Source: Notospermus geniculatus
Lineage: Eukaryota; Nemertea; Pilidiophora; Heteronemertea; Lineidae
Direction of reading: 5' to 3'
Length of the DNA: 64,000 bases
Assembly: GCA_002633025.1 (NCBI GenBank)
Contig: NMRB01002854.1
Location: 9,259 to 73,258 of the forward strand
The notes below the pieces were generated by a model that worked only from the letters and a program-made list of their open reading frames with translations, did no database searches and had not been told where the DNA came from. The translations under genes and the position numbers were made by a program. Positions 1 through 9,989 of the stretch are shown here, one piece after another. Every line of letters starts with the position of its first letter. Position 1 is the stretch's first letter.

Positions 1-149
1 TTTCAACATGGTCCACTTCGTTAACCTGGAGGCTGTATATGGGCTCTGCCTGTATAGGCAATCCAGGGGAATATTCCATTACCGTTTCTGTGGCCACTAC
101 GTTAACCAGGGAAAGCCGCTTCATCGCACCCGAATCAGCAAGTAACATT

Positions 150-392
150 TTTTTGTGAGACATGAAACCCGGGACCGGGGAAATTCCCCTACTCTTTTCG
201 AAAGATCCCAAGGGGTCTTTTAAGTGCACAAACCATAGACAGTCTGCACACTACTGAGCCTTTGATAAACCAGTTCAGCGCCACTGGTATGTGAAGAGCC
301 AGGACTTTTACATCCTTGATCGGCCCGGGAATCGAACCCGGGACCTGCCGCACTTAAGGCGGGCGCGTTAACTATTCGGCCAACGCGGCTCT
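150..392 (-). repeat. tRNA-derived SINE
   Basis: Read on the - strand, 392 to about 308 is a tRNA-like head with a TTCGATTCC B-box inside a perfect T-arm (CCGGG/CCCGG) and a TAA-centred anticodon-like loop. The acceptor arms do not pair, and the head runs straight into a non-tRNA body (about 307-150), so this is a SINE and not a working tRNA gene. The body contains a CAGTGGCGCTG segment and a GACCCCTTGGGATC stretch that look like a conserved SINE central part. The 3' end is not sharply defined. Nothing gene-like is seen in 1-149 or 393-918. Confidence 0.7.
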
Positions 393-918
393 ACGATGTA
401 TGAATACAACTTTTGAAAAAGTAGTTCCTCTCTGATGATGAATGCGCACGGTTTTCTCGCCGGTGGTAGTGAATTCTGAACTCGCTCCCCAATGCCTACC
501 ACTGGAGAGTGATCAGGTCGGGATAGGGACTAAAATAGTACCTGTTCACCGTTGTTCATTTTTGCCGTTGGACGATCAGTCGACTAGGCGTTAGTCTAGA
601 TAAATTTTTGGTGCACATTTGTCTATCTTCCGCTTAGCCTTCGGATAGCCGGTATCATAATAACAGCTTGGATTTCGTGTGCAATTACTATGATTACGGC
701 AGCCCTAGCGGTGGCTACGGGAACCAAAATGCAATTACGGCAGGCCTTGCATAAGTCCGCGGGACTGCTTTCTCGGCCATTTTGTTTGTCACATGTCGTC
801 ATTGCATGTGTATGCAGTGAGTGCGAGTTAGTTGCAATTTCGTGAGTGTTTTGGGTTCATTTTCTGATATGAAAATAAATAAATGGTTATCATTGGTTGA
901 AATTCCTTTGCCTTATTT

Positions 919-1807
919 GTTGATTACGAAAGCCCAGAAGGCTCATGAAGTTCAATCTTCAAGCTTGAACCTTCTGACTTCAATCTTGAACCAGGGACTT
1001 CAATCTTCAAGCTCGAACCTTCTGACTTCAATCTTGAACCAGGGACTTCAATCTTCAAGCTTGAACCCTCAGACTTCAATCTTCAAGCTTGAAGCCACCA
1101 TAACTTCAATCTTCAAGCTTGAACTAACTGATATTGAACCCGGCCCGCCAACTTCAATCTTCAAGCTTGAACTCATGGACTTCAATCTTCAAGCTTGAAG
1201 TAAGCCATGGTTCAAGCTTGAAGATTAAAGTCTGAGGGTTCAAGCTTGAAGATTGAAGTCCCTGGTTCAAGCTTGAAGATTGAAGTCTGACGGTTCAAGC
1301 TTGAAGATTGAAGTCTGACGGTTCAAGCTTGAAGATTGAAGTCCCTGGTTCAAGATTGAAGTCAGAAGGTTCAAGCTTGAAGATTGAAGTCCCTGGTTCA
1401 AGCTTGAAGTCGGAAGGTTCAAGCTTGAAGATTGAACTCCAGATTCGAGCTTGAAGTCGGAAGGTTCAAGCTTGAAGATTGAACTCCAGATTCAAGCTTG
1501 AAGTCGGAAGGTTCAAGTTTGAATATTGGAGTGGAAATAATTAATATTGTACATTTTTTGATAGTAATCCGCGGAAATGGTTGGAATTGGATCATATTAA
1601 ACATATCGAACACTAAATTTTGCAATTTCTTAGAGATGAAGGTCGATATAACTCATAAATTGGAATGATTTGTCTGGCTTCAATATTGAAGTCGGTGGTT
1701 CAAGCTTGAAGATTGAAGTCGGAGTTAGTTCAAGCTTGAAGATTGAAGTTCTACTTCAAGCTTGAAGATTGAAGATTGAATGAGCCTTCTGGGCTTTCGT
1801 AGTTGAT
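919..1807. mobile_element. Foldback-type DNA transposon (877 bp) with 6-bp TSD
   Basis: The element runs from 925 to 1801. Its ends are a perfect 22-bp inverted repeat starting TACGAAAGCCCAGAAGG (925-946 and 1780-1801). It is flanked by the exact direct repeat GTTGAT at 919-924 and 1802-1807. Most of the interior is built from 20-25 bp subrepeats around TTCAATCTTCAAGCTTGAA. They lie in one orientation from about 950 to 1198 and in the opposite orientation from about 1205 to 1540 and 1680 to 1780, with a unique spacer at about 1541-1675. This modular inverted-arm design resembles Foldback (Drosophila) and TU (sea urchin) elements. It has no coding capacity: ORFs across the arms only translate the repeat. 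Confidence 0.88.
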
Positions 1808-1978
1808 AGCATTTAAATCCGGATAATAATGCTGGTTAGCAGTGCTGTCTGGCACAAAATTGGCGATGCATCACTGGACTGATCATTCATAAATAGGCCC
1901 CTAGGAATAGGCCTAGCCTCGCTATGCATGCTATGTGCATGATGATGTGCATCGATGGTGGGCCGGATGATCACAACA

Positions 1979-2148
1979 CAATGAGGATCCTAGCTCACTC
2001 CCTCAATAGGTGTTACCAGTGGTTAAATCTATAGAAATGAAACTGGCAACTCGGTCCTGATCAATTTCCCACACAAAAGCTGTCCATTGTATAGGACCGA
2101 GTTTCGGTGTGCTGCCATCTATCTAGGCCTATATCGTAGCTAGGATGC
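1979..2148. repeat. Dispersed repeat DR1, copy 1
   Basis: This about 170-bp segment is clearly similar to 44952-45118. Shared blocks include GATCAATTTCCCACACAAAA, an inverted pair around CGGTCCTG/AGGACCG and a GTTTCGGTG block. The second copy is followed by a tRNA-like B-box, so DR1 may be the body of a SINE. Nothing else is recognised in 1808-2540. Confidence 0.65.
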
Positions 2149-2573
2149 CCATTGAATTGATTGAATTTGATGTCCGCCGTCCGGGCGGTGGGGTGGTGGG
2201 TGCTCGTCAAATGTGTTTGGCCTGGCTGGTAGGTGCACGTGCACCCAACATGCCCAAGGCAAATGCACCCCCAGCCTTAGCCTACATACATGTACGCCCC
2301 GCCTAGACATATGCGTGATTGATTGTAGGTAATTAATTGCAGTTCGTGAAACAGAGAACTTTTTTGCAGACTTTGTAGCTCACACTTTGTAGCTCCTATT
2401 AGATGATTACTAGGCCCTATGAGCTTTTGTCGTCATTTGGGATGTGGTGTCCGCCGTCATCGTCCGTTAGCAGGGCACGTTTCGTAACCGCTGGGGCTAT
2501 TGATCTGATTCGATTCTCCACTTGGCCACCAGATGACCAAAACCAAAATAGACTGATTTCTATTTTGTTTCAG

Positions 2574-2640
2574 GCTGTGTTGCTAAGTTTTACTTGTCAG
2601 AGAGCACAATATTGCAGCTGGTGCAACTGTTGTTTAAAAG
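2574..2640 (+). pseudogene. Exon-like segment, copy 1 (67 bp) of a duplicated unit
   Basis: A 67-bp block follows a pyrimidine-rich TTTTGTTTCAG acceptor and ends at AAAAG before a GTTAGT donor. An equally long, similar block with the same splice-like signals lies at 4061-4127, and the similarity continues about 100 bp into the downstream intron-like DNA. With one extra T removed, copy 1 encodes a peptide like that of copy 2 but with a stop near its end, so copy 1 looks decayed. I do not recognise the protein family. Confidence 0.45.
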
Positions 2641-2726
2641 GTTAGTAAATGATGATGATGACAATGACAACAGATGGCACCATTCAACAGTTTTTCACTT
2701 CATTTGCGGGACTTTATTTGTTTTTA

Positions 2727-3850
2727 GCTCACCCGTGAGCTCTTACAATGGTGCAGCGTCCGTCGTCCGTCGTCGTCCGTCGTCCGTTAGCAGGGCACGT
2801 TTTGTAACCGCTGGGGCTATTGATCTGAAACTTGGTACATATATACCCCTAGGTCAGAAGACCTATGACACCAAGTTTCGGTCCGATTCGATTCTTGGCT
2901 TGGCCTCCAGGTGGCCAAAAACAAAAACACAAAAAGTGCAATAACTCCTGAACTAATGACTTGATCATCTCCAAATTTTTATCATAGGTGTATCATATTA
3001 GGATACATAACATAGAGGTCAAAGTTCGACAAAAGTAACGAACCTGCCACAGTTCTTCATTATTTCACCGAGCGTCTTCATATCTTGCATAAACGTGTAT
3101 TAGAGGGATACCTTCAAAATTACCGAGTTTCGGCCCGATCGGACTTCCAATATGGCCGCCAGGTGGGTGACGTAACCTGAAAATCTTCCAAGTGCTATAA
3201 CTCAGGAACGGCTTGACCCAGAGTGCTCAAACTTGATATTTACCTCCCTCTAGATGGCCTTTACAAGCACGACAAATTTCGGCCTGATTAAACTTCCAAT
3301 ATGGCCGCCAGGTGGCGTAACTCGAAAATCATCAAATGTGCTATAACTCAAGAACGACTTGACCCAGAGCGATCAAATTTGATATGTACCTCCTTCTAGA
3401 TGACCTTTACAAGCACGTCAAATTTCGGCCTTATTGAAGTTCCAATATGGCCGCCAGGTGGCGTAACCCGAAAATCATCAAATGTGCTATAACTCAGGAA
3501 CGACGTGACCCAGAGCAGTCAAACTTGATATTTACCTCCTTCTAGATGACCTATTTACAAGCACGTCAAATTTCGGCCTGATTAAACTTCCAATATGGCC
3601 GCCAGGTGGCGTAACCCGAAAATCATCAAATGTGCTATAACTCAGTAACAACTTGACCCAGTGCACTCAAATGTGCTATGTGGCTCCCTCTAGATGACCT
3701 TTATGTGCATGTGAAGTTTTCGCCCGATTGGACATCCAATATGGCCGCCAGGTGGCACAAACTGAAAATCATTGAAGTCCTACAACTTGGGAATGACTTA
3801 CCCAGATTGCTCATATAACTGATTTTCCTCTCTCTGTCATTACACTATTA
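2727..3850. repeat. Repeat block containing a 147-bp tandem array
   Basis: The block opens with GCTCACCCGTGAGC and CGTCCGTC repeats (about 2728-2800). The marker TTTCGGCC/TTTCGCCC then recurs at about 3128, 3277, 3423, 3571 and 3717, giving intervals of 149, 146, 148 and 146 bp. Each unit also carries CCAATATGGCCGCCAGGTGG, GCTATAACTCA and a CTCTAGATG/TTCTAGATG block. A more degenerate unit starts near 2873. No ORF of note lies inside. Confidence 0.85.
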
Positions 3851-4060
3851 TGTCCAAACGGGTGAGCACATGGTCCATGGACCATTTCATTTTTGTTAAT
3901 CATTTGGTTCGACTATGGTTTTCGTAAATGATTACATAACAAATAATCTACTTGCTAGTAAGCAATTTGATATGCTCAGAATGCACTATGGCTTCTATTT
4001 TTAGATGAGATTGTAGTGCATGACCACTAAACTTGATGCATATTTCTATTTTTGTTTCAG

Positions 4061-4127
4061 GCTGTGTTGCTAAGTTTACTTATCAAAGAGCACACTGCAG
4101 CTGGTGCTACTATTGTTTATTCAAAAG
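4061..4127 (+). pseudogene. Exon-like segment, copy 2 (67 bp)
   Basis: This block is flanked by TTTTTGTTTCAG and AAAAG/GTTAGT. It stays open as one exon of 22 codons plus one base, with a peptide beginning AVLLSLLIKEH. A third weak acceptor (CTTTTTCAG) lies near 4399. These could be remnants of a host gene, or non-coding exons belonging to the Helentron 5' side; I cannot decide. No other gene is seen between 4130 and 4700. Confidence 0.45.
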
Positions 4128-4715
4128 GTTAGTAAATGATGATGATGACAACAACGATGATGGCATCATTCAACACTTTTTTACTTCATTTGGACTACAT
4201 TTGTTTCTTTGTGAATCTTTTGGTTTGACTGTGGTTTTCGTAAAATGATTACTTAGCAATTAATGTACTTGCTAGTAAGTAATGTATGACAATTGAGACA
4301 GAAGAGATAAGTTAGTGTACATGTCATCGCAGAATGAAAAATTGTCGTGAATGACCGTCCACAATTATTAATATGCAAATGCTCATTTTTCTTTTTCAGG
4401 TTGTTGCCAAAGAATGAACGTACGTATTCCTGTCTGACAGTTCTTTTACTACCTGAATCATACATGACATAGGACTGTTCTAAAGTAAAATCCTTTTTTA
4501 ACGATTACAGTTTGATTTCCTAACTCATTTAGTGGATAAATGACAAATATTTTGTGTATTGAAACAAATTATATAGAAGAAATAGTGCTTTATATGTACT
4601 CTATTGGTTTAATTGATCGTGAAGCAAATTGCAAGAAGTAACTATCGTAGAAAAACTGATTATCTAACTGATATTTTGGAGTGAGTAATTTTCCTGGTAT
4701 CGTTATCTTTGAGAA

Positions 4716-4990
4716 ACTGTCTTGGAATAACTAATTATCTTGGAGAAACTAATTATCTTGGAGAAACTAATTATCTTGGAGAAACTAATTATCTTGGAGA
4801 AACTAATTATCTTGGAGAAACTAATTATCTTGGAGAAACTAATTATCTTGGAGAAACTGACTATCTTGGAGAAACTGACTATCTTGGAGAAACTGACTAT
4901 CTTGGAGAAACTCACTATCTTGGAGAAACTAATTATCTTGGAGATACTCTCTTGGACCTGGGAGTAACTAATTATCTTGGAGAAACACTC
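4716..4990. repeat. 18-bp minisatellite
   Basis: About 13 near-perfect copies of CTTGGAGAAACTAATTAT, with a local ATT to ACT variant in the middle copies, then decayed copies to about 5060. The period is a multiple of three, so both strands show long repetitive reading frames. They are artefacts of the repeat, not genes. It lies about 170 bp upstream of the Helentron ORF. Confidence 0.95.
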
Positions 4991-5160
4991 TTGGAGTAAT
5001 TGATTATCTTGCCTTGGAGAAATTGATATTTTGCGAGAAACTTCTTGGTGTAACTGATTATCTTTGATTCAAGTACTGATTTTCATGGGATATATCAGAA
5101 TGAAATAGAATTACTTGATGATTTTGAATTACATGTTTTGCATTACATAAGCAATTTGAG

Positions 5161-8100
5161 ATGGGTATATCACTGGAACAGTATCGGTCAAGTATTGGCT
5201 TGCACCATTTGTCAGTTTTAGCCTTAGAGGAACAACAAGTGAGGAATTATGTTCAGATAGCGTTGTTTCTAATTGTCTATAAATCTATCTACAATGTCTA
5301 TTTCAAACATTACCGACAACCATGTACTATTGTCAGTCTGAAATTTGTTGCTTTATTGTCTTGGCATATACATCAAGTTCACCAGTCCTATGCACAGTCT
5401 AAATTGCAACTATCAAATGATGTTGAGAGTAATCCTGGACCAAAGAATTTCCAAGAACAAGAAAGTCAGGCCAAATGTATTGCCCATGCTGATTATCATC
5501 AAGGATCAGAGATATTTTCTGAATTTTCTCGTGGAAAACAATGTGTCCCAGTATCTCTAGTTGCACTCTTGCATTCAACTACTAAGGTGATCAATGAGTG
5601 GAATGTCAAAGATCTTCATTTCATTCTTCATGCTGGTGATCAATTGTATAAGGGTATCAGAAATGTTATCAATCATGATTTCTTACTACCATCAGAGCTT
5701 CCATCTGATATATACCTGGGAAAGGACTACTACAAAATTAAGTATAAAGAATCAATAATTGGTGCAGTGTGTGTTCATAGCCATCATGATTTGACATTGC
5801 TTGACCTGCGAACAGCTCTCAACATAGCGTTTTCATCTGCAAATGTAAAAGGTTGTCTAGTATGCCTAAAAGATAATTGCATAGCACTGGAGAAAGAGTC
5901 TGAAAAATTCTATCTGTTTGACTCCCATGCCCGGAATAATGTTGGCACAGTTGATGGTAATGGAACATCAGTCTTGCTTGAGTTCATGAACTTTGAATCA
6001 CTTTGCACGCAGCTAGAACGATTGTGCATTTCATTAACAAGCGATCCAGTCATTCAATTTGACATCACACCAGTGCTTCTTTCAACACCTAAGAAGCCAA
6101 GGCATGTGCAAAGCAGATCAGTAATACATGTAGAAGTTCCTCTTGAAGTTGTTAGCCACAGAAACAATGATATTGAGTATGGCACGCCTCCTTCAGAAAC
6201 AAATACTTCAGACAAAATCCAAAATTCTGTAATAGATACAGACGTGTTATTTCAGGGACTGTTAGAATCAAGTTACATATTTGAACCTGTAGATGAAGAC
6301 TGGCAACTGTCCCATTTGGCAGCTTTGAATATCGAGTCTGTAACATTTGTACCATTTCAAAACAGAGAACAAATAATCAAATTATCATCACCACAACAGG
6401 TAAAAAGAACCCAACCAGATGGCAATTGTTTTTTCCGTTGTATTTCATATGCATTATGTGGTTCAGAGAGAAATCACTATTTGATTAGATCATCAATTGT
6501 ACAGCACATTCTTAGTAACTGGACTTTATTTAAGGCATACAGTGAACTGTCATGTAATACTGCTGATGATTACTTAAACAAATCATTGATGTGTTATGAT
6601 GAAGTGTGGGCTACTTCCTTGGAAATAATTGTATGTGCTCATCTTCTTCAAACTGATATTTATATATACCACAAGGAAATATCTAACTGGAAGTGGTATC
6701 GATATACTGGTAAAATGGTTGATTTCTCAGCTACATCATGTAGAAAAGCTATTTATTTGAAACACACTGGAAGTGTTCATTATGATTATGTTCTATCAGT
6801 TAATGATGCACCAGTGTCTAGTTACCAGAGAAAAAAATCATTTACAAGACAACCTAACACAAGTGCTGCAGTGCAAAATTTACAACAACTTGATAAAGAA
6901 ATCCAAAGACAACTTACATTAACAGAGGAAAGAAAAAAGAACAGGGCTAAAATAGAAGAAACATTTGTTAACTCTGCTAGTGCTAGTTTTTCTGACACAA
7001 AGCAAACAGCATCATCACATAAGAGACAAAAATCAATATCACTATCAGATTCAAGAAAAGAAAAACGTATTACTCAAGAAGGAGTTGATTCTCAATTCAG
7101 CAATAGGGTCACTTCAAGTCACAATGGAAATTACAAACAAGGCAAATCACTCGGCATGAAACAAACTACAGAACTTGATTCCCATGAAGAAAAAGAAATG
7201 GTTCAGCCCAAAGAACATGAAGAATATAAGAAAACTGTGAAACTTGATCATATTAAAAGAAAAAACAAAGCAACTGGACATAAAGAATGTATGAGAAGTT
7301 CCGGACTTGATCCTGCTTATAGAAACATAGAACATAGAAAAAATGCTAGACTTGATACTGGTTATAGAGAAAAAAAAGCAGCCAAACATAAAGAATATAT
7401 GAAGACTACTAGACTTGATCCTGGCTATAAAGAAAAAGAAGCAGCCAAAAATAAAAAACGCATGAAGACTACTAGACTTGATCCTAGCTATAGGGAAAAA
7501 GAAGCAGCCAAAAATAAAAAATATATGAAGACTACTAGACTTGATCTTCAGTATAAGGAAAAACAAACAACCAAAAATAAAGAATATATGAAGACTACTA
7601 GACTTGATCCTGACTACAGAAAGGAAGAAGCAATTAAACATAAAGAATATATGAAGAATGCTAGACTTAATCCAAATTATAAAGCACATGAAAGCAACTG
7701 TCAAAAGAAAAGACGTAAGCGTATAAGAGAAGAACTGCAAGCAAACACTGTAAATGAGAAAATTCCTGCTAAAAAGAGGCGTTTCCAAGATATACTAGAA
7801 TTAAAGGAATATTTTCAGCGAATAATAAACAATGGCCCAGAATATGTGTGTGTTGCATGTAAACAGCTACACTATTATCACAGTGTGAAACAATGTTCTT
7901 CAAATGTAAAAAAACAAGTTATGTTTAAGACATGTTGTCCATTGAGTGCCAACAATGATCAAGAGGAATGGATATGTCATACTTGTGCCCAATACATAGA
8001 AAAGAACAAAGTTCCTCCATCATCTGTTTACAACAAAATGCAGTTTCCTCATCAACCTGATCAGTTGAAGTTATGTCCACTAGAGGAAAGATTGGTGTCA

Positions 8101-8844
8101 CCACGTATACCTTTTATGCAAATACATGAGTTGCCAAGGGGAAAACAGTTTCAGATACATGGAAACGTAGTCAATGTTCCTGCTGATATCCACAACACTA
8201 TCAACATGTTACCCAGACAGCTAGATGACAATGCAACCATTCCAATCAAGTTGAAAAGAAAGATGTCATATAAGTCATTCACACATTTTGAGAATGTGAG
8301 GCCAAATAAAGTTTTGCAGGCTGTATCATGGTTATCTGAAAATAGTAAACTCTTCCAAGAATATGGTGTTCAACTAAACAAAGAATGGAAAGCACATTCC
8401 TCAAACACTGCAGATATAAAATCTCCTACATGTACAGAAAAATCGAACGATGGAGAAACTGATTCTGATAAGTGGTCTGAAATAGATGACAAGAATGATG
8501 TACAGCCAAGTAATTTAGACACTCTAATGACAGAACAAAATCCACTTGATAAAGATGGACAATCTATTATATCATTTGCTCCTGGTGAAGGTTATACTCC
8601 ATTAGGATTATTCATGGATAAAGATTTAGAATTCTTGGCTTTTCCAACTATCTACTGTGGTGAAAGAAGACCTGATAATAATGATAGATATGCTCCTGTA
8701 CACTATCCAAGGTACAAAAAGCACAAAATTGACACACTAAATGATAATAAACAAGAAGTCAATCTCCAGAATTCACGAATTTTCGACCCCAACCGGATAC
8801 GTAGATTTTTTAACGTGGCGCAGGCACAGACGTTTGCATTCTAA
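5161..8844 (+). CDS. Helentron ORF: tegument-protease-like domain, OTU protease, DUF6570-like region
   Basis: A 1227-aa open frame, the N-terminal half of a Helentron (Helitron2) polyprotein. In order: a hydrophobic N-terminus; a 2A-like DVESNPGP at residues 87-94; a papain-like domain at about 125-290 (GKQC with Cys128; LFDSH with His256 and Asp254) resembling herpesvirus-tegument-type deubiquitinases; an OTU protease at about 415-545 (PDGNCFF with Asp420 and Cys423; His540 in VHYDY); a charged linker; about seven 17-25 residue repeats (KEYMKTTRLDP-type, about 700-840); a Cys-rich region (CVAC, CHTC); and a DUF6570-like part (LVSPRIPF, VVNVPADI) that normally precedes the Helitron Rep domain. 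The last ~20 codons come from foreign DNA inserted near 8775, so the native protein continued into Rep. The frame is fully open, unlike the downstream half. Confidence 0.88.
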   Translation: MGISLEQYRSSIGLHHLSVLALEEQQVRNYVQIALFLIVYKSIYNVYFKHYRQPCTIVSLKFVALLSWHIHQVHQSYAQSKLQLSNDVESNPGPKNFQEQESQAKCIAHADYHQGSEIFSEFSRGKQCVPVSLVALLHSTTKVINEWNVKDLHFILHAGDQLYKGIRNVINHDFLLPSELPSDIYLGKDYYKIKYKESIIGAVCVHSHHDLTLLDLRTALNIAFSSANVKGCLVCLKDNCIALEKESEKFYLFDSHARNNVGTVDGNGTSVLLEFMNFESLCTQLERLCISLTSDPVIQFDITPVLLSTPKKPRHVQSRSVIHVEVPLEVVSHRNNDIEYGTPPSETNTSDKIQNSVIDTDVLFQGLLESSYIFEPVDEDWQLSHLAALNIESVTFVPFQNREQIIKLSSPQQVKRTQPDGNCFFRCISYALCGSERNHYLIRSSIVQHILSNWTLFKAYSELSCNTADDYLNKSLMCYDEVWATSLEIIVCAHLLQTDIYIYHKEISNWKWYRYTGKMVDFSATSCRKAIYLKHTGSVHYDYVLSVNDAPVSSYQRKKSFTRQPNTSAAVQNLQQLDKEIQRQLTLTEERKKNRAKIEETFVNSASASFSDTKQTASSHKRQKSISLSDSRKEKRITQEGVDSQFSNRVTSSHNGNYKQGKSLGMKQTTELDSHEEKEMVQPKEHEEYKKTVKLDHIKRKNKATGHKECMRSSGLDPAYRNIEHRKNARLDTGYREKKAAKHKEYMKTTRLDPGYKEKEAAKNKKRMKTTRLDPSYREKEAAKNKKYMKTTRLDLQYKEKQTTKNKEYMKTTRLDPDYRKEEAIKHKEYMKNARLNPNYKAHESNCQKKRRKRIREELQANTVNEKIPAKKRRFQDILELKEYFQRIINNGPEYVCVACKQLHYYHSVKQCSSNVKKQVMFKTCCPLSANNDQEEWICHTCAQYIEKNKVPPSSVYNKMQFPHQPDQLKLCPLEERLVSPRIPFMQIHELPRGKQFQIHGNVVNVPADIHNTINMLPRQLDDNATIPIKLKRKMSYKSFTHFENVRPNKVLQAVSWLSENSKLFQEYGVQLNKEWKAHSSNTADIKSPTCTEKSNDGETDSDKWSEIDDKNDVQPSNLDTLMTEQNPLDKDGQSIISFAPGEGYTPLGLFMDKDLEFLAFPTIYCGERRPDNNDRYAPVHYPRYKKHKIDTLNDNKQEVNLQNSRIFDPNRIRRFFNVAQAQTFAF
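5419..5442 (+). other. 2A-like ribosome-skipping motif in the Helentron ORF
   Basis: The codons read DVESNPGP, an exact match to the D-(V/I)-E-x-N-P-G-P consensus of 2A peptides. A Leu/Ser-containing stretch (KLQLSN) lies just before it, as is usual. In known 2A peptides translation skips the Gly-Pro bond, which here would release a 93-residue hydrophobic leader from the protease part. Activity is inferred from the motif only. Confidence 0.75.
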
Positions 8845-8893
8845 ACGTGACGGGCCGTCACGTGTTTTTTAATCAGGGAAAACACTGGTATGT
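8775..8893. mobile_element. About 120-bp insertion splitting the Helentron frame
   Basis: The Helitron reading frame is lost at about 8775 and resumes at about 8894 with the family motif SSDRRVAG. The intervening DNA is G+C-richer than its surroundings, contains the palindrome CGTGACGGGCCGTCACG, and supplies the stop codon at 8842-8844. No clear target duplication or intron signals are seen. It is probably a small MITE, or a remnant of one. Confidence 0.55.
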
Positions 8894-9496
8894 AAAAGTG
8901 AATTAAGGAGTTCTGATCGACGTGTTGCTGGTTCTATCTCAAACATCTTTTTCAAACTGAAAAAACTTCAAACTAAATTAATACAGGATATAGCTACAAC
9001 ATCCCTCAGGAAGTGTCAAAGACACGGCAAAGATATTACTGCTGGTGATCTGAAAAATGGCAAATTGGATGATTTAGTAAAATTAGATGAAGGCTACAGG
9101 GTACTAAAGACACTCCGTGGATCCCCTGCCTATTGGGAAAGATGTAAGCGAGACCTTTTTGCTATAATAAAAGACAATTGGGAATTCCTACTTTTTTCCT
9201 TACATTATCTGCAGCAGAAACAAGATGGAAACATCTCCTGAAAATTCTCGGCAAAACAGTTGATAAAAGAGAATACACTGATGAAGAAGTGGACAATTTT
9301 TCATGGGAAAAAAATGTCACCTTATCTCAAAAGACCCAGTCACATGTGCTAGACATTTCGACTTCCAAGTTAAAAAGCTATTTTCTGTTGTGCTTTCAAG
9401 TGACATACAACCAATAGGAAAACTTGTTGATTATTTTACACGTATTGAATTTCAACAACGAGGCAGTCCTCACATACATGCCATGATATGGATTTA
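8894..9496 (+). pseudogene. Helentron Rep (HUH) domain, broken first part
   Basis: The translation gives the Helitron-like N domain: RRVAG then FFKLKKLQ, followed by GIPTFFLTLSAAETRW, LVDYFTRIEFQQRGSPHIHA and IWI. HIH within RGSPHIHA is the metal-binding HUH motif of the rolling-circle initiator. The frame is broken by a one-base shift at about 9178, another at about 9312-9320, and a G-to-T nonsense change at about 9494. At the last site the second copy of this sequence (10165) reads GAA instead of TAA. The intact protein would nick and join DNA strands during rolling-circle transposition. It cannot be made from this copy. Confidence 0.88.
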
Positions 9497-9989
9497 AAAT
9501 GCACCACAATTTGGTAGCGATAAAGAAGAAGATGTCATACAGTTCATTGATCGATATATTTCATGTAGCTTAGACAACCATGCTGATTCATTACCTGTTC
9601 ATCTTCAACGTCATGCACATAAAGGTACATGCCGAAAGAAAGGCAAAAAGGTCTGTAGATTCAATTTCCCTCAACCACCAATGCCATACACAACAATTCT
9701 GACACCATTACCTGATGACATGGATGATGAAGAAAAAGATGATCTGAAAAAGAAGTACCAACAAATCTTAAATGTTTTATCAGACCTTGAAGATACTACC
9801 ATTGATTTTCATAAATTTCTTCGAACTTTAAAGATTTCGCAACCAGAATATATATTAGCAGTGTGTCCTCAATCAAAAGACCAACGATTTTCTTGAAAAG
9901 AGAAGTTGCTGAAACCCGAATCAACAATTACAACCCTGAAATCCTCGAGATATGGAAAGCTAACATGGATATACAGTATATCTTGGATC
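9488..9989 (+). repeat. Direct duplication in Rep, copy 1 (about 502 bp)
   Basis: This segment is repeated at 10157-10659 with about a dozen substitutions, including CAT/CGT and GGT/CGT codon changes and the TAA/GAA difference. It encodes the Rep middle part (FIDRYISCSLDN, LQRHAHK, PLPDDMDD). The two copies flank a 167-bp hairpin element. The duplication ends at the hairpin on both sides. Confidence 0.9.

Noticed and set aside
308-392. Functional tRNA-Leu gene
   Set aside because: The T-arm is perfect, but the acceptor arms do not pair, the Leu long variable arm is missing and a SINE body follows.
821-1625. Frames rich in SSSLNL/TSIFKLE repeats
   Set aside because: They only translate the subrepeats of the foldback element.
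4703-4999. Open frames on both strands coding for repeated LGETNY, EKLII or SFSKI units
   Set aside because: They are direct translations of the 18-bp minisatellite in several frames; no start context or splice support.
7147-7788. 213-codon - strand frame with Phe-rich repeats
   Set aside because: It is the complement of the Lys-rich repeat region of the Helentron ORF, which has clear domains on the + strand.
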